Source: an uncultured Bacteroides sp. (GTDB lineage: Bacteria > Bacteroidota > Bacteroidia > Bacteroidales > Bacteroidaceae). From it: a stretch of 64,000 bases of DNA. Below, in pieces: positions 1-7,807 of the stretch. The stretch spans positions 124,001-188,000 of the forward strand of contig CASENS010000052.1 of NCBI GenBank assembly GCA_949289345.1, read 5' to 3'. How positions within the stretch are numbered: position 1 is the first letter of the stretch; every line of letters begins with the position of its first letter. The notes beneath the pieces were generated by a model. That model did no database searches and was not told where the DNA came from. It worked only from the letters and a program-made list of their open reading frames with translations. A program made the position numbers and the translations under genes.

Positions 1-787
1 GCGAGGCTACGGAGGCGTGCTCCGCACCCTGGACGGAAAGGAATTCATGCAGAAGTACGACCCGCGCCTGTCTTTGGCTCCGCGTGACATCGTGGCACGA
101 GCCATCGATAACGAGATGAAACTCCGTGGCGAGGATCATGTCTATCTGGATGTGACGCACAAAGACCCGGAGGAAACAAAACGCCACTTCCCGAATATCT
201 ACCAGAAATGCCTCTCCATCGGTATTGACATCACGAAGGATTACATCCCCGTAGCGCCTGCCGCCCATTATCTGTGCGGAGGCATCAAGGTCGACCTCGA
301 CGGGCAGAGTAGCATTCGTCGTCTGTATGCCATCGGCGAATGTTCGTGCACAGGCCTGCACGGAGGCAACCGTCTGGCATCTAATTCATTGATTGAAGCC
401 GTTGTCTATGCCGATGCAGCGGCCAAACATGCCTTGAGTGTGTTGGAGCGTTATGACTTCAACGAAGACATCCCCGAATGGAATGACGAAGGTACCATCA
501 GCAACGAAGAGCGCGTGCTCATCACTCAGAGCATGAAGGAAGTGAACCAGATTATGGAAGCCTATGTAGGCATCGTGCGCAGCAATGTCCGCCTGACCCG
601 TGCCTGGAACCGCTTGGACATCCTCTACGAAGAGACCGAACGCCTCTTCAAGCGTTGCAAGGCCACGCGCGAACTGTGCGAGCTCCGCAACATGATTAAC
701 GTGGGCTATCTCATTACGAAGCAGGCCATGGAGCGGAAGGAGAGCCGGGGGCTGCATTATACGATAGACTATCCGAAGAAGAAATAA
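1..787 (+). CDS. nadB: L-aspartate oxidase, C-terminal part (cut by window edge)
   Basis: This is the 3' part of L-aspartate oxidase, the FAD enzyme that oxidises L-aspartate to iminoaspartate in the first step of de novo NAD synthesis. The reading frame is open from base 2, so the true start lies to the left of the window. The visible part has the succinate dehydrogenase/aspartate oxidase signatures: PVAPAAHYLCGGI (substrate and active-site strand), then GECSCTGLHGGNRLASNSL (FAD-contacting segment), then the helical C-terminal domain with RLTRAWNRL. About half of a normal protein of about 520 residues is present. The family assignment is secure. Whether nadA or nadC is adjacent cannot be seen. 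Confidence 0.95.
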   Translation, partial: RGYGGVLRTLDGKEFMQKYDPRLSLAPRDIVARAIDNEMKLRGEDHVYLDVTHKDPEETKRHFPNIYQKCLSIGIDITKDYIPVAPAAHYLCGGIKVDLDGQSSIRRLYAIGECSCTGLHGGNRLASNSLIEAVVYADAAAKHALSVLERYDFNEDIPEWNDEGTISNEERVLITQSMKEVNQIMEAYVGIVRSNVRLTRAWNRLDILYEETERLFKRCKATRELCELRNMINVGYLITKQAMERKESRGLHYTIDYPKKK

Positions 788-819
788 CGCGATAAGTCTC
801 ATTTTATTATGAACTGCAA

Positions 820-968
820 ATGATAAATTGCCAATTGAAAACAATAGGCTTTATTGCGGCAGCCATGATTGCCTTAAGCGCATGACACCCCAACAAGCAT
901 CGAATGGCTACACCGTAGAAGGCGTAGTGGCAGATACTTCCGCCAACGGACATCCGACAAATGCATAG
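820..968 (+). pseudogene. Remnant of a lipoprotein N-terminus (DUF4369/thioredoxin-like family)
   Basis: From 820 an ATG opens a classic lipoprotein signal peptide (MINCQLKTIGFIAAAMIALSA) that hits TGA at 883-885, exactly where the lipobox cysteine would be expected. Moving to the frame that starts at 885, the sequence continues as TPQQASNGYTVEGVVADTS before a TAG at 966-968. The segment YTVEGVVADTSANG resembles the first strand of DUF4369 domains, which sit at the N-terminus of many Bacteroidales thioredoxin-like lipoproteins. A short deletion or frameshift at the lipobox therefore seems to have killed the gene, and nothing recognisable follows. The family call rests on a short stretch and is tentative. 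The signal-peptide-plus-frameshift pattern is what is directly visible. Confidence 0.5.
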
Positions 969-1133
969 GTTGAAGACAAGGATTAATCCTCCATTTTATG
1001 CCTGATGATATTATTAGGCCGGTGTTATTCTTTACAAAAAATGGATGGGAAAACTGCAATTCCTGTCTCTATTTGTAACTTTTGCGGATTTGATTTCCGC
1101 AAAGCTCGCCGGAAGTGCTTCTTGCGGGCGTTC

Positions 1134-1217
1134 GGGAATGTTAGAAACCTAAGGGGTGAATGTTTCTAACATTCCCCTCCTATGTTAGAAACATAACCCC
1201 TTTAGGTTAGTAACCTG
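1134..1217. repeat. Cluster of inverted repeats built on ATGTTAGAAAC
   Basis: A perfect 15-bp inverted repeat (arms 1134-1148 and 1162-1176, 13-nt loop) starts with GGGAATGTTAGAAAC. The core ATGTTAGAAAC occurs again in direct orientation at 1182-1192. The loop sequence CTAAGGGGT is mirrored by ACCCCTTTAG at 1196-1205. A further small palindrome AGGTTA-G-TAACCT closes the cluster at 1204-1216. There is no T-run after the stem, so a simple intrinsic terminator is not the best reading. The remaining intergenic DNA between 969 and 1392 shows no gene. Confidence 0.75.
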
Positions 1218-1392
1218 AAAAGCCGCGTCTATAAGGACAATCATTCTTTTATATATATTTTTTACTCTTAAAATCAGCTTGTTTGAATTTATTAATCATG
1301 ACATGCTGGCAAACGCTTCCTCACACGTCCCTGTAGTCATAACTACGTATTTACCGGATGAGCCTTATTTATAACGATGATTTTATTCTTAG

Positions 1393-2211
1393 TTAGGAAA
1401 TAAGTGACATCCCGAATTGTTCTTCAAAACGCGTCATCACCATCTTGAATTTTTCTGGAAGATAGGATAACGCTTGATTGCGGATAGATTGTGGAACGCC
1501 ATACAATGCTTCGGCGATACTTCCGGCTATGCAGGCAATCGTATCAGAATCGCCTCCGATGGATACAGCGTTACGGATGGCGTCTTCCAAACTGTTCGCT
1601 TCGAGTGCGCATACGATAGCCTGCGGGACACTGCCTTGGCAAGTGGCGCCATCACCTGCCCCATCCAAGCCGCTCCATGAGTAACGGTTGCGGATTTCGT
1701 CCACCGACATGCTAAGATTGTAGCCCATTTCACGCGAAATGACATCACGAACAGCATCTTTCTCATCGCCTCTGCGTGCCATAAAGATACAAAGAGCCGT
1801 GGCTTGCGCCCCCTTGATGCCTTCCGGATGATTATGAGTGCATTCTGCGGACTCCTTGGCTTTCTGCAACACTTCTTCTTTTGAAGAGCATGCCCAACCT
1901 ACAGGACCTACGCGCATGGCGCTTCCATTGCCACAACTATTGTAAGGCTTTACAATGCCACGGTTGGCAAGGTGGACCCATTGTATAAATCCGGTTCCGT
2001 AACTTCCCATCGGATGCGGATTTTCCAACGCATATCTCAAATAATAGCTTCCACATGCGCCTCCATTCATCAGCCAGTCGGCCGTAGCGAGTGTCAATAT
2101 GCTGTCATCTGTATATGATTGTCCGCTCTGAAACAATGGAAACTCTTTTGTCTTGATATTGTCGAATTCATAAACGCTTCCTACAATATCTCCTATAATA
2201 CTGCCTATCAT
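1393..2211 (-). CDS. ADP-ribosylglycohydrolase family protein
   Basis: A 272-residue protein of the ADP-ribosylglycohydrolase (DraG/ARH) fold, which removes ADP-ribose from proteins or small molecules using two magnesium ions. The metal-binding motifs are in place: TDDS at residues 34-37, GNGSAMRVGP at about 94-103, HNHPEGIKGAQ at about 126-136 and GGDSDT at 219-224. The length is typical of small bacterial members and the ATG is well placed. It lies 93 bp downstream of the hybrid sensor gene on the same strand but has its own promoter-like sequence in that gap. The physiological substrate cannot be read from sequence. Confidence 0.9.
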   Translation of the reverse strand: MIGSIIGDIVGSVYEFDNIKTKEFPLFQSGQSYTDDSILTLATADWLMNGGACGSYYLRYALENPHPMGSYGTGFIQWVHLANRGIVKPYNSCGNGSAMRVGPVGWACSSKEEVLQKAKESAECTHNHPEGIKGAQATALCIFMARRGDEKDAVRDVISREMGYNLSMSVDEIRNRYSWSGLDGAGDGATCQGSVPQAIVCALEANSLEDAIRNAVSIGGDSDTIACIAGSIAEALYGVPQSIRNQALSYLPEKFKMVMTRFEEQFGMSLIS

Positions 2212-2230
2212 AAAAAATCTTTTGAGAACA

Positions 2231-2262
2231 CGAAGATACGTATAATTTCTGAAAACTTACAA
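2231..2262 (-). promoter_or_regulatory. Probable Bacteroidetes-type promoter for the ADP-ribosylglycohydrolase
   Basis: On the minus strand TTGT (2259-2262) is followed after exactly 20 bp by TATCTTCG (2231-2238). This is close to the TTTG / TAnnTTTG pattern of the Bacteroidetes primary sigma factor, 19 bp from the ATG at 2211. Prediction from pattern and spacing only. Confidence 0.5.
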
Positions 2263-2304
2263 GTCATAGCTACATTGGCCAATAATCTCAATAAAAGAGA
2301 GAAA

Positions 2305-5300
2305 CTATGGTTCCGTTTCCTGTCCCCGCCCTCCATTCTTCTGGTACGCCGACGGTGATACGCCGAATTGCGCCTTGAAGCACTTGCTGAAGTAGAACGG
2401 ATCGTTCAGCCCGACGCGATAAGCCACTTCGGCCACATTCAGATTCTCTTCTGACGTAAGGAGCAGTTCAGCCCCCTTCTTCATACGCATCAGACGGAGG
2501 TATTCCACCGGACTGTAGCCCGTTAACCCTTTCAGTTTCTTGTAAAACGCCGTACGACTCATCTTCATTTGTGCGGCAAAATCATCCATAGAGAAGTCAG
2601 AACGCGACAGGTTGGCTTCCAACACAAGACTCATGCGTTCGGCAAAGCCCCGGTCAGAGGCCGTAGTATAAACAGTTGCCGGAGCGATGCCCGGTTGGCT
2701 GGCATATTTGGCGCGCAGTTTCTCCCGCCCTTCTATCAGACGGGTGATGCGTGCCAACAAAAACTTCAGGCTGAAGGGCTTGGAAATATACGCATCGGCA
2801 CCAGCCTCAATGCCTTGGGTCTGCTGTTCGATGGAACTGAGGGCTGTAAGCAGAATGACGGGAATATGGCTGGTCGCAAAATCCTGCTTCAATTGGCGTG
2901 TCACTTCAAAACCGTCCCGACCGGGCATCATCACGTCACAGACAATCAAGTCGGGCTCATACGTCGTGGCTTTAGCCTGCCCGCTTAGGCCATCTTCCGC
3001 TGTTTCTACCTGGAAATACCGACCGATTTCTTCCTGCAAGAAACGACGCACGTCCGCATCGTCCTCAATAATAAGTATTTTGTGGGAGGAAGATACAACG
3101 ACCTCATTGGATACCTGTTGGGCGGAACGAACCGCTCCGTTTCTTTCTTCCTTCAAGTCTGGAAGTTCCTTACCTGCTTCCTTGGCTTGTTCCTCCGGAG
3201 TCGGAATCCGTATGGGCAAGTTGACCGTAAACAGAGAACCTCCACCCGGACGTTCTTCATAAACAATGGTTCCTTGCAGCAAAGTGACCAATTCGTGTGT
3301 CAGATGCAAGCCCACACCGATACTGTCGCCCGTAATGTGATTGGACATGAAACGTTTGAAAAGTTCCGGCCGCTTTTCCGGAGGAACACCTATACCATTG
3401 TCACTTACCTGAAAACGCAGCTGCTTCCCTGCTTCTTCCACCGTCACCGTACAAGCCACCGTTCCGCCGGCCGGGGTATACTTGAACGCGTTGGACAACA
3501 GATTATAAGCGATTTTATCCAAATGGTCTTTATCTATATACATGATATAGGACGGCAAGGAAGCATGGAATTGATAATCCATGCGCTTCTGTTCCGCCAC
3601 ATCGCCGAAACTCAAATAAATATCGTAAAGGAAGGCTATCACATCCGCTTTTTGCAAAGCCACGCTTAACTTGCCTTTCTGCGCTTTACGGAAAGTCAGC
3701 AATTGGTTGACAAGACGCAACATCCGTTGGGTGCTACGCTCCAGCGTACGCAAGGGACTTTGCATTTCCACCGGAATGTTTTTCAGACTGACCATGTGCT
3801 CCAAGGCTCCTTGTATCAATGTCAAGGGAGTGCGGAACTCATGAGAAACGTTGGTGAAGAAGACCAGCTTATATTCCGTCAATTGCCGTTCCACCTCGAT
3901 ACGGTTACGCATGCGGTTGAAATTGGCCATAATGCGATAGGCTACCCAACCCGCCAATACCAGCAACAGCAGGTAGCAAAAAACAGCCATACGGCTCTTC
4001 CACCAAGGCGGGGTAATGACGATATCGAGCGTGGCTTCTTGTTCATGCTTGAGCGGAGCCAGGCTTTTCACCTGTAGCGTATAAGAACCCGGAGGCAAAT
4101 ACTTGTAGGAGACTGAACTCGTTTCCGAAGGTACATTCCAATCTTTTTCGTACCCTTCGAGCCGGTATTGGTACTTCGCTTGTCCGCTATGGTCATAATC
4201 GAAAACAGAGAAATCGAGCTGAATCGAATTCTGGTAATGCTTCAAAACAATTTTGTCAGCGTAAGCCAAGGCGACTTCCAACGGTGAATCTTCGGTGGCA
4301 GGTGTTACCCGATTGCCATTTACATACAGGTTAGTAAAAACAATGGGTGCTCCTAAAGTATCCGCCGGCAATAAAGCCGGGTCGATAAGGGTCAAACCGT
4401 AATCCGTACCGAAATATAATCGCCCCTCCTCATCCCGGTACGCCGTGTTTTCGCTATAAGAATCCCCCAGCGTATAGGTGGAAAAGAAATAGTTCTTGGA
4501 CGAACGGGTTTGCGGATCCAGCCGGGACATGCCATATTCCGTAGCAATCCATAATTTGCCTTGCTCATCCTTTAAAATGGATTGCACATTGTCATGAACC
4601 AACCCGTCTTGCGTGGAGAAAGATGCGTAATTCAGTTGCTTTCCGTCAGGACTCAGTTGGCAAAGCACCGCTCCGGCTCCGGAAGTACCCGCCCACATTT
4701 TTCCTTCTTCGTCAGCATAAAGGCATCGGATTTCATTGGAGCAGAATCCGCCGTTGTCATGGCTGAACCACTTGCTTTCCTGACCACTAATCAGCGAATC
4801 CGGATGGAACACATAAAGGCCGCTACTGGTGCCGAGCCAAAGCCTTCCGGCAGTATCTTCTTGAATGACACGTACTTGGTTCTTTCCGAAACTTGGCCAG
4901 ACAAACCGGCGAAAAGTGTATTCTCCTTCCGCCGTACGTTGCGCCAAATTCAGACCACCGCCCAAAGTTCCTATCCAGATACGGCCTTTCCGGTCACGGC
5001 AGAGAGAAAAAACCGTATTATGAGATAGTGAAGCCGTGTCCGAAGGTCGGTTCTTATACCAGGTGTCACCCATCTTCAGACCTTCGCCCCGAGTACCGAT
5101 CCATACCCTGCCCGTACTGTCTGCGACTGTAGCATAAACGTTGGCCGGATAAGCTTTCCGGGGCAAAAAAGTATCATTCGCCGGATTATAATCGTATACT
5201 TGGCCATTATTGGTTCCCATACGTATGCTTCCGTTTTCACTTCCTTGCACCATACGTACCATGTTGCCCCGGTCAAAATTGTCAGAGCCTTCGGGAAGTA

Positions 5301-6579
5301 TACGCTTGACATTCTCTGATAACAGATTAAGGCGCAACAAACCGGCATGTTCCATGCTGACCCAAATGCCTCCAGCCCGGTCTGCTTTTAAGTAGAGAAG
5401 ATAATCGGAACTGAGAGGACTGTCCTTATCAGTACCGGTCGTGAAGTGTTGGAGCTGTTCATTAGTTTCGTCATAAGCAAACAAGCCATTACCATAAGTC
5501 GCTATCCAGATAAGTCCCTGCCCGTCGCGGACAATGCGATAACGTTTCCGGTCAATGTACGTCAACCGTTCGGCGGGAAGCAAATCGAGTGCTTTGGCTC
5601 GCCCCGTATGGGGATGAATATGGTAAATGCGTCCCGTATGGTTGTATATCCAAGGATGTCCATGATTATCAAACTGCACAATACCTCCCTGCTGAGGAAA
5701 ACGTTCATCCGGAAGAATCTTTTTATCGGAAAAATGATAGCCATAACAACCTTTGGCAGTCAAGAACACCCATTGGCCGGAAAGAATGAAATGCCCGGTC
5801 AACTGATTGTTTTTAAAAAGCTCCTGGAAGTCGGCAACCTGTTGCAGACCATCCTCCGGAGCGTATTTCAGAAGATGTCCCTTGGCTGTAAGAAAATAGT
5901 TTTCCTGTTTATAGATGCCAGCCGCCAGAAAGTCATTCAACGTATCCACATTCACTGCACGGTCCTGTCGGACGGCTGCCAATCCATGCGCAGTCCCTAT
6001 CCACAAGGTACGGCCGAGCGTATCTTCATGGACAAACCGTATATTGTCATCCGGGAGATTGCCTTCTGCCCGGTTGTACAATGTAGTGGTAAGCGTACGG
6101 TTCGCCGAGTGCGTCACCCGCTTCAAGCCTCTTGCCGGATGCCATAACCAGACATCCCCATTCTTCATGAGGTGAATGCGCGAGTATTCAGGTTCCATGG
6201 TTCGTCCTCCGGATATGTCTACAAAACGATCCCGCTGAAGATCATAACAGCTGTAGTGTCTTTGTGCAGTACTAATCCACAAAAAGCCATCGTGGTCTTC
6301 TGTCAGCCCATTGATGCGGTTATCAATAAGACCCGGTTGCCCGTTACCGGGTGCTGCGGCATAGAAATTACGGAATGTGTGTCCGTCATAACGGCTCAAC
6401 CCGTTCATGGTGCCAAACCAAAGGAAGCCTTGCGAGTCTTGCAAAATGGCCCGCACGATGTTGCTCGGCAAGCCATCCGTGGTCTTCAAGGTTTGCGTAC
6501 GTACTTCCGCCCGATTGGCATAAGCGGACAGGAGACACATGGTCCATAAAAGTATCCAGAGGAAACGACGTTTCATCAT
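2305..6579 (-). CDS. Hybrid two-component system sensor/regulator (HTCS)
   Basis: A 1424-residue one-protein phosphorelay that senses a glycan breakdown product in the periplasm and regulates polysaccharide genes. In order: signal peptide (1-21), beta-propeller repeats of the reg_prop type (about 30-760), a Y_Y_Y domain (about 800-860), a membrane segment near 880-905, HisKA with the phospho-acceptor His913 in FTNVSHEFRTPL, HATPase with N-box Asn1030 and the DNGIGV and GVGL motifs, a receiver domain with phospho-acceptor Asp1215 in VCDVMMPGRDG, and a C-terminal AraC-type HTH (about 1330-1412). All catalytic residues are present. It reads away from the divergent deacetylase-GH2 genes at 6831-10801, which are its likely targets. 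On the opposite strand, a TAnnTTTG-like box (TACTTTTG, 6617-6624) lies upstream of its ATG. Confidence 0.96.
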   Translation of the reverse strand: MMKRRFLWILLWTMCLLSAYANRAEVRTQTLKTTDGLPSNIVRAILQDSQGFLWFGTMNGLSRYDGHTFRNFYAAAPGNGQPGLIDNRINGLTEDHDGFLWISTAQRHYSCYDLQRDRFVDISGGRTMEPEYSRIHLMKNGDVWLWHPARGLKRVTHSANRTLTTTLYNRAEGNLPDDNIRFVHEDTLGRTLWIGTAHGLAAVRQDRAVNVDTLNDFLAAGIYKQENYFLTAKGHLLKYAPEDGLQQVADFQELFKNNQLTGHFILSGQWVFLTAKGCYGYHFSDKKILPDERFPQQGGIVQFDNHGHPWIYNHTGRIYHIHPHTGRAKALDLLPAERLTYIDRKRYRIVRDGQGLIWIATYGNGLFAYDETNEQLQHFTTGTDKDSPLSSDYLLYLKADRAGGIWVSMEHAGLLRLNLLSENVKRILPEGSDNFDRGNMVRMVQGSENGSIRMGTNNGQVYDYNPANDTFLPRKAYPANVYATVADSTGRVWIGTRGEGLKMGDTWYKNRPSDTASLSHNTVFSLCRDRKGRIWIGTLGGGLNLAQRTAEGEYTFRRFVWPSFGKNQVRVIQEDTAGRLWLGTSSGLYVFHPDSLISGQESKWFSHDNGGFCSNEIRCLYADEEGKMWAGTSGAGAVLCQLSPDGKQLNYASFSTQDGLVHDNVQSILKDEQGKLWIATEYGMSRLDPQTRSSKNYFFSTYTLGDSYSENTAYRDEEGRLYFGTDYGLTLIDPALLPADTLGAPIVFTNLYVNGNRVTPATEDSPLEVALAYADKIVLKHYQNSIQLDFSVFDYDHSGQAKYQYRLEGYEKDWNVPSETSSVSYKYLPPGSYTLQVKSLAPLKHEQEATLDIVITPPWWKSRMAVFCYLLLLVLAGWVAYRIMANFNRMRNRIEVERQLTEYKLVFFTNVSHEFRTPLTLIQGALEHMVSLKNIPVEMQSPLRTLERSTQRMLRLVNQLLTFRKAQKGKLSVALQKADVIAFLYDIYLSFGDVAEQKRMDYQFHASLPSYIMYIDKDHLDKIAYNLLSNAFKYTPAGGTVACTVTVEEAGKQLRFQVSDNGIGVPPEKRPELFKRFMSNHITGDSIGVGLHLTHELVTLLQGTIVYEERPGGGSLFTVNLPIRIPTPEEQAKEAGKELPDLKEERNGAVRSAQQVSNEVVVSSSHKILIIEDDADVRRFLQEEIGRYFQVETAEDGLSGQAKATTYEPDLIVCDVMMPGRDGFEVTRQLKQDFATSHIPVILLTALSSIEQQTQGIEAGADAYISKPFSLKFLLARITRLIEGREKLRAKYASQPGIAPATVYTTASDRGFAERMSLVLEANLSRSDFSMDDFAAQMKMSRTAFYKKLKGLTGYSPVEYLRLMRMKKGAELLLTSEENLNVAEVAYRVGLNDPFYFSKCFKAQFGVSPSAYQKNGGRGQETEP

Positions 6580-6770
6580 AGTAAAATGGATGTTCGAATT
6601 AACAATTTACCTCGGACAAAAGTACGGAATCTTTTGGAAAGATACATGGAGACGTACAGGAAAAGCCATCGGAATATAATACGAACCAGAGGATAGAACG
6701 ATTTATGTTGCTGAAAATCAGCTATCAACCAAAAAATACAGATATTGGTCAATTTCACCATCCGTCTCCA

Positions 6771-6802
6771 TTCGTTTATATCAAGACTATCCTTTATATT
6801 TG
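6771..6802 (+). promoter_or_regulatory. Bacteroidetes-type promoter before the deacetylase
   Basis: TTCG (6771-6774), a 20-bp spacer and TATATTTG (6795-6802) match the TTTG / TAnnTTTG consensus in all but one position. It lies 28 bp before the ATG at 6831 and so favours that start over any codon upstream in the same frame. Confidence 0.6.
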
Positions 6803-6830
6803 CCTGCATCATTTTTTGTTTGTTTATAGT

Positions 6831-7601
6831 ATGAAGCGGATAGTTGGATTTATCGCGGCCTTTTTCATCGGTCAAGGTATCGCATGGGGGCAATCAGATT
6901 CTCTCGTTTATGTAGCCCGTTACAAGGGTGATAAGGCATGTGCCATCAGTTATACATTTGATGACGGACTGGCCGAACAATACACATTGGCCGCTCCCGA
7001 ACTGGAGAAACGAGGATTTCGGGGTACTTTCTTTATTAACGGTTCCAAAGTAAATGAGAACGGAAAGCCCATAACAGATACGACCCGTGTCACTTGGGGA
7101 CAACTGAAAGAGATGGCCGAACGCGGGCACGAAGTGGCCAATCACGGTTGGGCGCATCGCAACTTTGCCCGTTTTCCATTGGAAGAATTGAAAAAAGATA
7201 TTCTACAGAATGACAGTGCCATCAAAGCTCATGTAGGCATCCCTTCACGTACATTCGCCTATCCTAACAATAATAAGAGCGAACCGGGAAAAAGTTATGT
7301 GATGCAAGGACGCACGGGTACGCGTCTGACACAATGGTCGGTAGGAAGTAAGCGCTCATTGGAAGATTTAAACCGCTGGGCTGACGCTTTGCTAAAAAAC
7401 AAGGACTGGGGCGTGGGCATGACGCACGGATTGACATACGGTTACGATGCTTTCGGAGATCCTTCCCGCCTGTGGAAGCATTGGGATTATGTAAAATCTC
7501 GCGAGGACAGCATTTGGGTGGCCACTTTCGTAGAAGTAGCTGCTTATGTGAAAGAACGGGACTCGATTCAATTAGTGACTGAACAAACGGATAAGGGCTG
7601 A
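6831..7601 (+). CDS. Polysaccharide deacetylase family protein, prematurely terminated
   Basis: A secreted NodB-homology (carbohydrate esterase 4-like) enzyme expected to remove acetyl groups from a glycan. A signal peptide (MKRIVGFIAAFFIGQGIAWG) is followed by the first catalytic motif YTFDDG, in which the two aspartates serve as base and metal ligand, and by NHGWAHRNF, which supplies the metal-binding histidines. Later motifs (PSRTFAYPNNN and GMTHGL) are also present. The start at 6831 fits the promoter and the signal peptide. The frame ends at an in-frame TGA (7599-7601), yet coding-like sequence continues in the same frame to 7790. The product is therefore probably about 62 residues shorter than the ancestral protein. 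The catalytic domain looks complete, so activity is possible. Confidence 0.85.
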   Translation: MKRIVGFIAAFFIGQGIAWGQSDSLVYVARYKGDKACAISYTFDDGLAEQYTLAAPELEKRGFRGTFFINGSKVNENGKPITDTTRVTWGQLKEMAERGHEVANHGWAHRNFARFPLEELKKDILQNDSAIKAHVGIPSRTFAYPNNNKSEPGKSYVMQGRTGTRLTQWSVGSKRSLEDLNRWADALLKNKDWGVGMTHGLTYGYDAFGDPSRLWKHWDYVKSREDSIWVATFVEVAAYVKERDSIQLVTEQTDKG

Positions 7602-7790
7602 ATAGTGACTCCCGTCTTGAACCTAAATCAGACACTCTTTGACGAACCACTGACTTTGGTGGTGTGCGTCATGAGTAATCAACGCATCACCGCCCGGCAA
7701 GACGGAAAATCGCTTGAAGTAACGATGCAAGCCGACAAGGCTCTGTTCGATTTTAATCCGTATGGAAGTGAAATAACTATTAATTACTAA
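7602..7790 (+). pseudogene. Disconnected C-terminal domain of the deacetylase
   Basis: Directly after the TGA at 7599-7601, in the same frame, 62 open codons run to TAA at 7788-7790. They encode a beta-sandwich-like tail with VLNLNQTLFDEPLTLVV and FNPYGSEITINY. Such C-terminal extensions are common in Bacteroidales secreted deacetylases. No good start codon or ribosome-binding site precedes it. The simplest reading is that a sense codon became TGA, and that this tail is now untranslated or made only by readthrough. Confidence 0.7.
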
Positions 7791-7807
7791 CGTATAAATT
7801 TGACAAC

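Noticed and set aside
7795..7802. TAAATTTG promoter-like box just before the GH2 gene
   Set aside because: It lies only 5 bp from the ATG, so it would give almost no leader; more likely chance, with GH2 read from the deacetylase promoter.
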